The notes beneath the pieces are model-generated. The model saw only the letters and a program-made list of their open reading frames with translations, did no database searches and was not told where the DNA came from. The position numbers and the translations under genes are program-made. Positions 11,587-24,400 of a stretch of 64,000 nt of DNA are shown in pieces. The DNA is from Cristatella mucedo (Eukaryota > Bryozoa > Phylactolaemata > Cristatellidae). The DNA is taken from positions 3,319,501 to 3,383,500 of the forward strand of contig WPIO01000010.1 of NCBI GenBank assembly GCA_009760855.2. The letters are read 5' to 3'. Positions within the stretch are counted from its first letter, which is position 1, and each line of letters opens with the position of its first letter.

Positions 11587-13593
11587 TGGGTATGTCGGCA
11601 AGTAGTAAGAGTTATCCCCCAATATGGCCACCAATAGGGGGAGTTGTCCCTCCAAAAGAATGTTTAAAAAATATTGTACGAAGACCAGTAAACTGATTGG
11701 CATGAAAGTTGGCACGAAAAACACTGGTGGCATTAGCTATCGTTTGATATAATATACCTGATGTTTTGACCTTCTGATGACCTTTAAAAGTCCAAGGTCA
11801 CGTATAGCACTGCTGGTAAAAGGCAGCTCGTTTTCAGATCAAAAAAATGTTTTTGTAGAAATATAGCAAACCACTCAAAAAATGCAAGACATTCCACTGG
11901 AACTCTCCCCCACAAAAAAACTTTAAAAAAATTCTGACACCTCAAACTGTTGACTGTCATCACGAACACAGCCCACGGACACTTTGTGACAGGCACATTA
12001 TATGCATACACACCCATCATGCAAACATGCACAGGTGGGGAGTGTGGAGACAGGTGAGCTCCACCTACATTCCAAGTTTCACACAGATCGGCCCAGAATC
12101 GACCAAGTTGTACAATGTACCAGGTACCAAGTATTACTGTTGAGACAGCACTCAGAGAGAAGCCAACTTAAGGTGCCAAAGCATGAAGTAGACATGGAAT
12201 AACAAGTGTTACTTTATTTGTCGCCATACAACATCGAAACACATACTTAAGAGCATGTACTTAAAATTTCACGTTGATTGGGTCACAAGTAGCCTACCTG
12301 TGACATTTCCATGTGAGTGAAAGGATGACAAAAGGCTTAGCACGACAAACACAGCCAGTTTTGACCAAAACAAGTCTATATACTGAGGTCCAATATGCAT
12401 GCGAGAAGGCTGGAATGATTCTGTAACTACAATTAATCATATATTCGAAAGTTTTAAGGTTATCGGATCATTATTTTAGGAGATATGACATAAATGACAG
12501 CAGGCATTGGACTGTCGTTTGCAGATAAACTTGAGTACTCAAAGCTATAACCAAGAGGCAGCACCAGGAAACGCTATCATCGCACGAACATTCAATATTA
12601 TTCAACATATTCAATAAATAGATAAATATGGATCTTAGGAATAGGTCAACCTAACAAGATCCTTATACAGCCTAAGCAGATCATATTCGCGATAGGTCTC
12701 ATACCTCAGGCCGGCAATCCAGGCTACAGCCGGGCGGCTCACCGGCATTCGCCAATACAAATATCTAACTAGTAACGACATAAATGAGAACTTGAAATCA
12801 CCTAAATTTCCTTGAATATAAATGAATCAACATTTTCAGATTGGCTTCCAGTAAACGACGCGCTAGTTCCATCCAAGTCACCAAGCTGACCGGCCGCCGA
12901 ACAGCATCACTCACGGCCGTCGCCTCGTGTGTTACGGCGGTCCCAGGATTCATGCGGTGCCGTGATAATGGACTCCTTAGTTACGTCGGCCCCGGCAGCA
13001 GCAAAGTCTCAATACATTATTCCTAATGTTCGTCTACTGGTCGAATTACAGTCACTTCCGGTTTGTGATCCGATGTAAACATACCAATGTAAACAGGTTT
13101 CTCCCAAGTAAATAAGGAGTGTGCTTTCGAATGCCGTTTACCGCCGGTTGCTATGGGCGGGACGGGGAAGCAGAGGTGGGACTAGGCACCCTGCCGATAG
13201 GGGGTTTACTCTTTTATGATCTTGTTATACTACCAGTCGGACGTGTGATCTCGAGGGGCGTGTCATTTCTGGGAAATGTTTACGTTTTATCATTCTATAT
13301 ATATCGTGTTATTTTTTGAGGGTCCGTTTAGGTCTGAGTAGCTTATATTCGCAGAGTTCACCAGAAAACCGCAGTTCCGGCTCAGTTATTTGTCAAAGCA
13401 AGTTATTTTGTTGAGCTCGATGTACGACTTCCGGTTTAAATAGGTCATACAAAATATTTTTTTGACCATGTTCCAGTCATCTTACAGCCACCAAACTTTG
13501 AGCTTTCATTATAAACTAGTTTATCTTTAATACGCGAATTTCGAAAAAATTGACCATTTTTGTGGACCTACCCCCTTATTTCGGAGGATACCC
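11587..13593 (+). mobile_element. 2-kb non-autonomous DNA element, copy 1
   Basis: The full-length partner of 24419-26443, in opposite orientation. It starts GGGTATGTCGGC and ends CTCCGAAA-type terminal sequence (rev. comp. GGGTATCCTCCGAAATAAGG), so both ends begin GGGTA..TC[CG], a short imperfect terminal inverted repeat. No transposase is seen. A 66-residue ORF at 13119-13319 is nearly identical between copies, most likely because the copies are recent rather than because it is translated. Superfamily not assigned. Confidence 0.7.
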
Positions 13594-13759
13594 GCTAAGC
13601 CCATTAGCAAAAAACATGGTCATAAAAACACCTAGCAGACCCGCCAGGAATGACACCAATTTAAGTCTCCTATAACCTCCCTGCCAGTGTTGCCGTATTC
13701 CAAACTCCTCAGCAACATAAGTACACCAGCAACATAAAGTCTATGCTGTGTTACTGTGG

Positions 13760-15140
13760 CTCCGGCGGGGGGGGGGGGGCAGATCTTAGGAGTCTCACGG
13801 AGGAACAGGTGCAGACGTGAGCGTTTAACGAGAGTCAATCTTTATTTTTTCAATTCGCGCATGTATGAATGTATGAGAGCTCGAGGAATCACAGCAGCTA
13901 CGTCTGGAAATATAACGTAGATTAGAGGCCCAACCGTGCGATTCGTCAACAGCTTAATTATTGGCCACAGTTGAGGAATGCACTGCACTGAGTGCAGCTG
14001 CACTGTGACAATGGTTTAACCATTGGCCGCAGGTGAGACGACATGCATTAGTGACCGGGCGCTGCACGGATTACAACAGCAGCAGTAGGCTCACACAAAA
14101 TTACTTCTCCCATAGAAAATAAATCTCTAGTCCGCCAGCCTGGCTAGAAAGGGAGCGGCCCTCACGACTCGAAAGTCGCGCAAGCGTCGGCTCCCGGCGC
14201 TCTCTTCTACCGCCTTCTCACGCGGTGTTGCCCCAAAGCATCAGTTGTTGCCTGTCCTGCTGGATGTCGTTCGGGCGCTATCAGCTGGGTAATGTCGCCG
14301 TTGAATGATTCCAACAGGTTTAACCATGGCGTCGGCTACGCGACTGCCACTCGCAGGAGAACACATCAGCACGGCCCCGGCAAGTAGCGACTAGTTGATA
14401 CTGCCCACCTTTAAACGGAGTTGGAACACAGCTTGCACTGTCAGGTGGTTCCGAAGGTCACCTCCGAGCGAATCCCAATGGCCGGTCCCACGCGAGTTCG
14501 TCGCCGGCCGACTCCACCCTGTGAAAACCACTCCGGCTCTTCAATATGGCTTAATCATTCTCGGGGTTCCGCTGAATCAATCTCGCAATGTCCCTCTGTG
14601 CTCTGCACCGAGGCGAGGCGCTTGTTCGGATGCTCTCCACCACCGAGACGCTCTTTCGGGCTGCACGCGCCACGTCGCAGGCTATTATCGCCTCGCCGCT
14701 GGCCGCTATCGCCGCTGGAAGCCGTCACTTGCTGCCTCTCGTTTGTCTCCGGCTGCTGCGAACATGCTTTATTCTGGTGCTCTTCGGTTGTTGTGGCTAC
14801 TAGGTCGGAAGCGGTCCCATAACAGCTCCCTCCAGCTGCCTATTGCAGCCGGATAGCTGCACCTGAACGAGTTCCGCTAGTTTGTCTGGCTCTTGTGAGC
14901 AGTTGAAGGTGGAATCGACCAGTGGTGAAGCAGGCTCGTTGCCTAAGTCCCGGTCTCAGCTCCGGCGAGCTGCTCCTGCTCCAGCTGAGACATCCCGGCC
15001 TCATCAGCCAATCACGAGAGCAGCATAATCAATTCGTTGTGCAGCTTGCGGTAGTCCTCATAGGTTGTCCACCTCAGATTTCTAGAGGAAAGTGCAAAGC
15101 TAAATGGAAAATACATATCCAAAATTTAGCGTCATACTGA
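13760..15140 (-). mobile_element. Possible LTR-type fragment, minus strand
   Basis: Read on the minus strand, a GC-rich block leads to AAAATAAAGATTGACTCTCG near 13850 and then a GGAGCCACAGTAACAC boundary near 13745, like an R-U5 and LTR end. Overlapping plus-strand ORFs of 133-153 residues at 14395-14856 have no domain I recognise and look like GC-rich shadows. Confidence 0.25.
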
Positions 15141-15255
15141 GCTAAGAGTAATTTTCAGATCGAAGGCTGCCTGCCGTGGAACTAAAAACTGAACACTGGC
15201 TTCGAACAGCTATCTAGTCCCTCGTTTTCCCGACCGGGACTGCTAGAACTATTAT

Positions 15256-15437
15256 GATAAATAAATAATAAGGATAAGCAGATTTGACAGCCTCATTTTG
15301 TAAAGCGGCAGAAGAGACTTCAGGGCTATTACCTCAGCTTGCAGTGGTTTATAAAGGATCGACCACTGCAGGACTCGAACCTACGAGCCGGGTCGTGAAG
15401 AGCGAGCACATTACCCCTTGGCTAAGACCGATTGAGA
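15256..15437 (-). mobile_element. tRNA-derived SINE, diverged copy
   Basis: Minus-strand copy with a Pol III B-box-like GGTTCGAGTCC (rev. comp. of GGACTCGAACC at 15371) and the family body GCAGTGG..TATAAAGGATCG. The A/T-rich 3' tail lies at the low-coordinate end. Confidence 0.65.
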
Positions 15438-15689
15438 TTCCATTCTACTGCTTTCAACACAGGTCCTTGGCCTTATCTGGCCACTTCATTGCATGAGCGT
15501 AACGCCGAGGTAGTGCCTGAATTCACGCGTTTATTTTTATTGCAAACTGGTTGCCGAGCAGTCTGCTGTAATCAGCTAAAGGGCGTTCCATCCAGGCTGA
15601 GAGTAATTTGCATGAGCTGTTTTTTTCGTGTTTTGTTAGGCAATCGTTATGGCTAAACTCATGTTGAAAACCTACAAGGCTTGGCATCT

Positions 15690-16095
15690 CCATGCCGAGC
15701 TGAACTGCTGCACCAGTTGAGCCTCTTCGTGCCCCCATAGTCCTGTATGGACAATAAATTAGCTGTTCCATTCCTCTGCTTAAAGACCGTTGGCGACAGA
15801 AGCTTTAGCTCTATAGGTCCTAGACTGTGGAACTCGCTTCCACAATTCTTACTACTACCTCCTACTTACGACAACTACTCTCCTGCTGCCGACTATGGTT
15901 CATCCTTTTCAGCGGTCCTGAGCTGCTACTTACTACAACTGCTGTCCTGACTCTGCTATGCTTCCCACTTTCTCTGTTTCGTGAGACGAAGTCTGTTGGT
16001 TACCGAATGCCGCTTAGGCTGGGAGCGCTATACAAAACTCTCTTGCGTAACACCCAGTCATTATGAAGTTACAGACGGAGATACATTAAATTATA
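15690..16095 (+). mobile_element. LINE-B fragment, plus strand
   Basis: Encodes a relic containing GDRSFSSIGPRLWNSLPQ, the C-terminal signature of CR1/L2-like ORF2, then the family's 3' tail ending GTTACAGACGGAGATACATT. 5'-truncated. Confidence 0.7.
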
Positions 16096-16382
16096 TCAAA
16101 TTACAAAACGGAATGATTCATGGCCGTCTGACATGGGAAAAAGTGGTCTAGCCATGGAGCTGACGAAACTCGGTCCAACTACTTTTAATACAGAGCCAAT
16201 ACATTACCCACATAATCATCAGGTACTGAATTGAATACAGATCAAATAGGAATTGTATAAGAACATAAGACACTGAAGCTAAGATTTCGATTCGACCACA
16301 TTTCGGGTTTAGGAAGAACCTGTACTCAATTTTTTAACTGCAGATTGCTGAGGTTTCTACAACAGCTGAAACATAGTATACT

Positions 16383-16910
16383 ACTAATAATAAATACATT
16401 TGTATAGCTCCCTCAGAGAACTTAATCTCGTTCTAGGCACTTTACATATGCTGTTAAGGAAGCATAATCAAATGGTTAGTGGTAGCATGCTTAATAAAAA
16501 CAAGCATAACGTGGTTGAGTTAAAGGTGACATGCAAATAATGGTCAACATAATAATAATAATCAACCTAGTCAACAAAAGGTCAACATACAAATATGATT
16601 GGTGGCAGCATGCAGTGCCAGCAAGCATGAGCACACAAAGGTCGAATCACATGGACCGACTAAAGGCTGTGATAATTAGGTAAGCTTTTAGCTTCTTTTT
16701 AAATGCCAAGTCAGGGGATGTGACATCAGTTGGTAGTGAGTTCCAGGCTTTGGGAGCATACGAACTAAAGCCAGGGTCTACACAGGATACGATGTTCGTA
16801 CAGCATACCTCTTTCTGGTAAGATATGACAAATAAATCAAACGAAATTGGGCAACAAGTCAGACACATCACTATTATCTGTAGCTTACCTACCCTGTCTG
16901 CTAGCTAACT
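16383..16910 (-). mobile_element. LINE-A fragment, minus strand
   Basis: An AATAATAAATA tail at the low end precedes the conserved terminus. Upstream on the minus strand is a coding relic containing FSSYAPKAWNSLPTDVTS and a following FKKKLKAYL motif, typical of the end of CR1/L2-like ORF2. Confidence 0.75.
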
Positions 16911-18172
16911 GCTGCTTGCAAGCAATGAGTCACCCCTTGCAGTTGGTAATAAGCAATTTACAGACGTCGTACTAAACTCGGTCAAGCTCACTTCAACCAA
17001 TGTGTGCTCAATAAGGACAAGAGATATTTACTTCACTAGCTTTAATGTCGAGTTAGCATGCAAGTGTTTCATCATGATTTCATCACGAATTTCATTGACA
17101 CCGTAAACGACTCGGCCAAGTTGACTATTGCCATACGTACTCCCCAATGATAAGATGTTTCCTTCACTAGTTTTAATGTGGACCTTGCATGCACAAATGT
17201 TTCACCATCATTTCCATAAACGTCACGTAAGCAAAATGATATGGGAATCATTCTTTGACAGCTAACATGTCATGTGAAGTAACGGGCAGCAAATATAAAA
17301 TGAAAAGCACAAACATAGCACCAAGAGAAAACATTTGCGCCTTCCACTCAAGTCCACAACAGCAAAACTTTTCAAAATCCAATCTCAGAAAATACAAAGT
17401 GGAACATTTGAAACTATACTAAGTCAGCTAAGACACTAGTAAGCACATCACATCACGAATGGTTAAACACAAACGAACCATAGTGTTGGGTCATAAAACT
17501 AGGAGAATTATAAAAGACAGATGATACAAATCACAACTAAAGAATCCAAAAACAATCCAGTACCTCAGAGGCAAACGTAAAGATAGGCTCGCACACCTAT
17601 TTTAGGCCTAATATCTGCAATCCTGGCTTATCACCAAATCCCGTTGACTTGCCGCAGGTGGACAGCCTCGAGCCTTATAAGGGCACTTCGTCCACGGTTT
17701 CAGACAGCGGCAATATATGCCCCAGATGCTTGTAGCGTTACAACTTCGCTCAGCCTTTCCCTCTCACGGCAGCCAGTGATATCGCACATGTTCACGTTTA
17801 TCCAAAATGTTAGCCACGACTGGTGCCGCCGGCAGCAAGCAACAACCCTGGGTGACTGAATGAAAAGAACTATGTAACGAGGCGAATAAAGAATGCAGCG
17901 TTATTATTAAGACTAGAACTCCTAGAAGTCAACGAGTTAAGAGAGTAAAAAACCAAGCAGGAAATTTTAAAAACTACACAAAAATAGAAGGGTATGATTT
18001 GGAAATGCCGGACCACAGAGAGAACAAACATGCAGTGCAACATGAATATGGATACCATTTCCTATGCCGATAAAAAACGCCAGAAGAGCAAGCCGGGGCA
18101 CCAAATCGCCGGTTAATTTTTCATCAGAATTGCACAGTCATGTCGCCTCACGACTAAGACTAACAGCAGTTT
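16911..18172 (-). other. Downstream flank / possible 3' UTR of CPEB
   Basis: Lies just past the CPEB stop codon on its transcribed strand, so part is presumably 3' UTR. ATTAAA-type signals on the minus strand near 17171 and 17040 are candidates for polyadenylation, but the true site cannot be fixed. It contains an imperfect ~130-bp-spaced duplication (about 17030-17120 and 17160-17250) with CTTCACTAG.TTTAATGT in both copies. Confidence 0.35.
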
Positions 18173-18400
18173 CTAGTTCCAACGAAAAGCGGCAGCCCTG
18201 GGGCGCTCGGTGCCTTCCTTCATCAGAGGCTTGTGATATTCACGGCCGGGACGACTGTGAATCAGATTCCAGCAGCCGTCGCAGTAATATTGAAGGCAAG
18301 TAATATTGGAGCAAAAGTAGGGAGCAAACTTTGCACCACACCTAGCTCCTTGACATTCATCGCACATCTGGTCGTCCAGTACATATGGTTTAACTTCCAC
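18173..18400 (-). CDS. CPEB (orb2-like): CPEB exon 8 (ZZ domain, C-terminus)
   Basis: Acceptor CGGTTCCAG|GTGGAAGTT; 75 codons beginning VEVKPYVLDDQMCDECQG and ending PRAAAFRWN followed by TAG. The Cys/His pattern of the ZZ zinc-binding domain is intact. Confidence 0.95.
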   Translation of the reverse strand: MEVKPYVLDDQMCDECQGARCGAKFAPYFCSNITCLQYYCDGCWNLIHSRPGREYHKPLMKEGTERPRAAAFRWN

Positions 18401-21400
18401 CTGGAACCGAACAAAGCTCAAAGGGTGATCCCTGCTGGCAAAACACAGTCTGTGAGAAAAAAGAAAAAAGCTGGCACAACATAAAGCAGTAGGAAGCAAG
18501 GACAGCACGCCTTCTTTCAGACAGCACTGCTTAGTGTGCGCACGCACACACCCACGCATGCCCACACTAAGGCCCATTCGCCGTGGTAGCAATGCCAAAT
18601 TTGTCCAAAAGTAACTTCAGCACCATGTACTCGTCAGTGCGTCAGCTGGGAGGGAGAGGGCACACACGCCACTGTTAACACTGATACAACCCTTTCACAG
18701 CACAATTTTCAGCATAACCATTGTTTGCAATATGGCCGGTATGACTATGGGTATAGTCACAAGAAATGTGCAAATGGCATGTTATTAAACATCGGCTTGT
18801 TATTTAACTTTGGCAATAAGCACATTTCTTGCTTGCACACAGGATTTCACACTACCACCATCATACAAGATGATGTTGATCGGCGACCCAGCAAAGGCCT
18901 GTTGGTTGAGAGCTCAGACAGCAACAGTGCAGGATGGCATTTCATTTTCACTTACACTTGCAAGTATAAGTATGCACTAGTACAAGTGCTAAGAAGGTGC
19001 CGGACAAAGTCATATACCAGTCTGTTGCACGCTAAAGCACATATTTTCCTCTTCATAAGGTTCATGAAAATCAAATCAGCTCCAATCACTCCCAGTTTAC
19101 ACTTTTCATGTGTTCAATGAGCTTCACAGGAGTAACAATTTCAAAATGACACTATCCGGATTACAGGTCGAAAAGTGTTTGCAAATACGGGTTTGCTCAA
19201 GGAAACTACGATTTGGATTATGATCTTTAAACAGTTTACAAGAGATAGGAGCTTATTATTTCCAGAACTAGTGGTACACTGTCATCTCAGACGAAGATAT
19301 TCTGTGGGGGCCCAATAGTTCTGCCACAGAACAGTCGCTACACACGGTTGAGGCTTCGTCGTTAGCCACCCATATACGCACACTTATATGCATTCTCTGA
19401 CCTACACAACTCGCTAGGCAGCGTCTCACATGTGGCGATTTTGCTAGAATGCAACTGCCGCCTGGGGCTGGCTAGCGGTTTGCCAACTTCTGAGGCTGCC
19501 TGGACAACTTCGGCAGCGAGAGCCTTGCAATTAAACGACGGCAACCTCGCTCGATTCACGTCTGGCGTTGTCACGCCGGGCGATCTGCTGTCTCACCACT
19601 TGCAATGTAATGTATCTCCATCTGTAACTCCACAAAGCCATAATAAAGACTATGTGGGTGTTACGCAGGAGAGTTTTGTATAGTGCACTCACAGCCTAAG
19701 TAGCTTTAAAATAAATAAATCCTAGCTGATTAAACAGCTTCTTTTTGTATAGCGACAGAAGAGCCTTTACGGCTATCACCACCGCTTGCAGTGGCGATAA
19801 AGGATCGCCCACCGCAGGAATCGAACCCACGACCTCGGGACCGAGGTGGTGAAAGCAACCGCCTTACCTAGTGTGCTATCACGGCTCACCTTTCGGAACG
19901 CATTCGATAGCCAACAGACTTCTCTTCGATGTTACGATAAAACCAATCACCCGAGCCCTTGCAGTGCCTGGCACCGACTTTGAAATGCCCGAGTGCGCTG
20001 GCCAACGACCTGGCCCTGTTGGCCAGCTCAAAAGAGCGGCCTTCAACCGTCGTGCGGCTGATTCATGAGTGCACGGCAGCCAGCGGGGCGTGGCGCTGAC
20101 AAGTACAACCTACAGGTGGCATGTCCATTCGGTCAGGCTTCACGGGAAAGTCATCCCGCTGCCTTCACGAGTTCTCATTGAAGCTATTTATTATTTATCG
20201 CCAGTCTTCGGACGTGGCAACGACAAGGCAACTGTATGCTGCACCGAGTAAATAACGAACCATTTGACTTCTCGATGTCATTGTGAAGGACACACCAGAG
20301 CAAGGGTAACTGGGGCAGCATTAACAAAAACGAACTCGTACAAAAATATCATTTAATTTTTGAGCTGAATGTAATTGAAGCGATACTTTTCCTCCTTTTC
20401 CCCTTATCAAGAACGCTTGCGAGCAGCACCATTGCTAACTCCAACAGTCTTTGTACTTGCAAACGTTGCCCTTCACGACCCAGGTAGCAAGTGTTCGTCG
20501 TGCGGTGGGACAACCTTTATTGCCAACTGCAAGTAGTGGCAAGTCATTGGGTCTCATCTGCTGCTACATAAATTAAGCTGTACTTTATGACTACTGTACT
20601 AATTACTCTAGGGCACCTTTGACTATGGTATTATAAAACAGAAATCACGAAGTCACGGCAATATCAAATGAAATCATGCATGCACTAGTTACATGAGAAC
20701 CGAGTTGGACACCGGTCGCACAAACAATAGAAGCAAAAACGACATCGACTCACTCTCTTATCAATGTCACCCAACTGAAGCTGAACAAATCTTGCACTGA
20801 TGGCAGCAATATAGCTCTGCTGACTTGAAAATGCCACACGTCCAGCACCTTTGGGGTACTTCAATTCGGGGTCAGTGTCGATACCAGCATAGCAAACGCA
20901 CCCATAAAGGCGGTCCATAATCAGTGCCAATTCCACTAAAAAAGAGCAAACAACGTGCATATCATTATGTCTCAGTGAGAGACACCGCAGCGGTTGTCGG
21001 CCAATCTTGATCTCAAGCATTTGACCAACGATAGCAAGGAAGCATCCTAACACCAAGCACAATTTCCCCTGAACTTAATTAATCTTGTGTATCAATTACT
21101 GTCTAACAAGTGGCACTCAGTAGATGATTCAATCAGACCAAAGTTTACAAAATTCTGCAGTAGTTTTTTTTTTATCTCATTCCGTTTTAATTAAAAAAAG
21201 TTGAGATCAATCTCTACTTTGATCAGTTTAGAAATGGTGCCCAGCCCCGGCTAAGTGTGGCAGCCCGCTATGCCCACAGGAAATGTCTACCAGAACATAG
21301 GAGCCCAAATTGGCGCTCCTATGTATATATCGCTAGAGATATTACTAATGTGATCCTACTTTATCGCTCAATACGTTTATTCCAAGTTAATTCATCATGA

Positions 21401-24400
21401 AACAGTACACTTGGCTTTCCATAGGCACTTACGCAATATTTCTAAAATGCACTACATTCTATGCCAAAAAACGCCAGATCTAAAGCACCAATGTGAGATA
21501 ATTCAAATAGATTCCAAACAGTGTAAGTATAATTAGTACCGTTCTGTTAATGCAAATACTTGGGAACTTTTTAAAGCCAACTGCAACTGTTTGATACAAA
21601 GAAAGTGGAACGTGTTTGCTTAAAAACAAGATCCGGTTTGCCCAAAGAGATTGAGGTTTAGCAGCCAGCTAAGGCTAGATAATAGTTTGGCTTCCTTCTG
21701 CTAAGGTGTCCAAAATTGCTACAAAACTACTGTCTTGAACAATAATAATAATACAATAAACCTAGCTGCTTAAACAGCCTCTTTTTGTATAGCGACAGAA
21801 GAGCCTTTACGGCTATCACCACCGCTTGCAGTGGCGATACAGGATCGCCCACCACAGGAATCGAACCCACGACCTCGGGACCGAGGTCATGAAAGCAACC
21901 GCCTTACCCAGTGTGCCATTACGGCTCACCTACCCACATAAGAGATTATATTGCTCAAGGTTTGAGTTCAGCAGCACCTAAATTTCTTTGGCATCACGAC
22001 TCATCTCACTTTTTACCTCAAATGAAACAAGCCTTACGATTATCTCAGTAATTTTGAAATACAGAACGTCCAAAAGGCATCTGCCATGAGACTATAGTGC
22101 AGAAAAATGCTGCTACAATGTCTTTCAATCAATTTAAAACTTTGGAAGTAAACGTTGCTTGGCCATACATTGCTTAGCCATTCTCGATTGCAATGAAAGC
22201 ACGTTCTCTTGTTGAGGTACATCAATAATTTTTTTGACATCGTCAAATTAATTTTCCTAACTGACCGTTTGGAAATTTACAGATTTCTTCAGATACTTAT
22301 AGTCTTTGTACAGCATTGCAGTCTAGTCCCCAAGAGAATAAAAGAGACAAGGGTCTACAGACTTTACAATGAGAAAGCAAACGTTCCGAAACTAGAAGCG
22401 ATGTCTAAAAGGCCCCACTCAGGTTCAAGAGGTGAGTTCAGATTGGCCATGCATATGAGAGAGATGAGCAGGCATACCAGAAGGGGGGACTGCTAAGCAG
22501 TCTGTGGTTAGAAGGAGGTTAGCAGGCTACACTTCCGGTGGCTCACTAAAAATATGGTCCAGGCATGGCTAAAGCGTTACTAAACAATTCGCTGTAGACA
22601 CCTAAATACCCTACTAGAGAGAAAGATACCTAGTGAGAGAGACGGTGAAGCAGCATTCCTACTTAAATGGCTTACGGGAGGGAGTAGCATTCGCAGGATG
22701 CTAGGACTTGCACTTCTCAGTAACCAACCAATCAAAGTGTGCAGTACCAGTTAACTTATGGATTTTCATAATTATAGTTAACATGCAACAACATTTATTA
22801 CAACTTTACATCTACGGGGAGAGGGGTCTCCTGACAGAATTAGCAAAGTAGGAGAGGAATTTTGGTGTGCGGGCATGACAGAGTCTAGATCGACACACAC
22901 CAGACGTTAAGTGCCACCGACTACTGACGTCCAACTACAACAAGACTTCAGAGAATTTGCTTTTAAGGCAAACGGAACTTTTTTTTTGCAGATCTTCCAT
23001 AGCCACAGAGCCTGGTTGATTTTACTCAGGTCATTAAATTACGCTGCAGTATATCCATCTACACGTAAAAACTATCAACACTAGCATGATAACAAATCAA
23101 CTTCTAGACGAACAAGAATGCAGAATAAGGATACAGTAGCCAATCGTGTAAAATGTAATGTGGTCTTACCGGCGCGGAGAGGCCTCGGTACGCCACCCAC
23201 AAAAATGGTCTTGCGTGGGTCCAAAGCATGCGATCCATCCATTACATAATCCGAATCACTTAGATTCCATGGTCTTATTTGTACCTGAAATTAAATAATC
23301 ACAGTCAAGCCACGCACAATTTCAATTCGAGAATAACCAAAATACTACTGCACACATGGAACAGTGCCACCAACAGATAGGTGATAGCTCAAGGCCTCCG
23401 TTAAAAACATAAGGCATACATTAAAATGCAGTGGCAAGGCAAATCCACCATTTCGGGAACCAAATTGCTAATCGCCAGAAATAAACCAATAGGCTGACTA
23501 CACAAGTTATTAATAGCTGCAGCCAGTTTTCAGCTGTAAGGTGAAAACGAGCCCCGTCGAGAAAGAGAGGCTCTCGACAGTTAAATGCATACTTTAGGAG
23601 ACAGGGGCTTCGACCGAGCAACTAGGGCGTTACTTAGCAAATTAGTTCGCAAGAGTGCAGCAGAGGGAGGTACTACAACGAGCACACTTTACACAGTCGA
23701 AATGGTCTTCAGAATCATGTCATAGCTTTGCAGGCAGCACAGCTTCGATCCAGAAAACGACTGTTGGAATGTGCTCGGTGAGCAGCAGTCGGTGCAACCG
23801 GAATAAATCACCTGTCTAGTGTCACATATACTCTCGTCGAACAGATTGTCACGATTTTCGAGCATCGTTTTGAGTAGAATGCTCGGGCTAGAATACACGT
23901 AACTAATAGGCACAACCAGATGAACATGCATCAGATACACGGCCATGTGTCACATGCCACAGTGGTAAAGATAATCACTATTAGTTATGCTGAGGGCCAC
24001 TCAAATCTTTGGAGGCATAATAGCTGAACGACACGGCACTGCTTGGTCCGGAGCTACTGCAGCAATATTCCTTCAGGCAATAAAACAACAGGGTCTATGG
24101 AAAAAACTTTAATGGAAAACCGTAGCAAAAAATGAGACAAAGCAAAGGGAGCAAATGTATAGAACTTGTCTCACAAGCCTAAATCAAATAAATATATATG
24201 CTGCTTTGCACAACCTGTGTATTTGAGAACGTAGATGGCACTGGCTGAGAAAAACAAACTCTGCGACTTGGAACAAAATAAAGAGTAAACAGCTATGGCT
24301 GCATGCAAGCAATGCTACAGAGAACGTAACTTTTAAGTTAGTTTTAATAAGGAGCGGTCAAAAACCAAATGGACACCAATACGCCCATCGACATAGCAGG

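Larger units (their letters stand above)
18401..20753 (-). other. CPEB intron 7
   Basis: 2.35 kb. It holds a LINE-B tail (19600-19705) and a SINE (19708-19890). A CT/pyrimidine-rich stretch precedes exon 8. Nothing else is recognised. Confidence 0.85.

Noticed and set aside
14395-14856. 153- and 133-residue ORFs as genes
   Set aside because: Overlapping frames in a GC-rich LTR-like block, Arg/Ser/Leu-rich, with no motif or splice context.
19708-21930. tRNA genes at the GGGTTCGATTCC boxes
   Set aside because: The sequences do not fold into an intact cloverleaf by eye, and the head is followed by a conserved non-tRNA body and A/T tail, as in SINEs.
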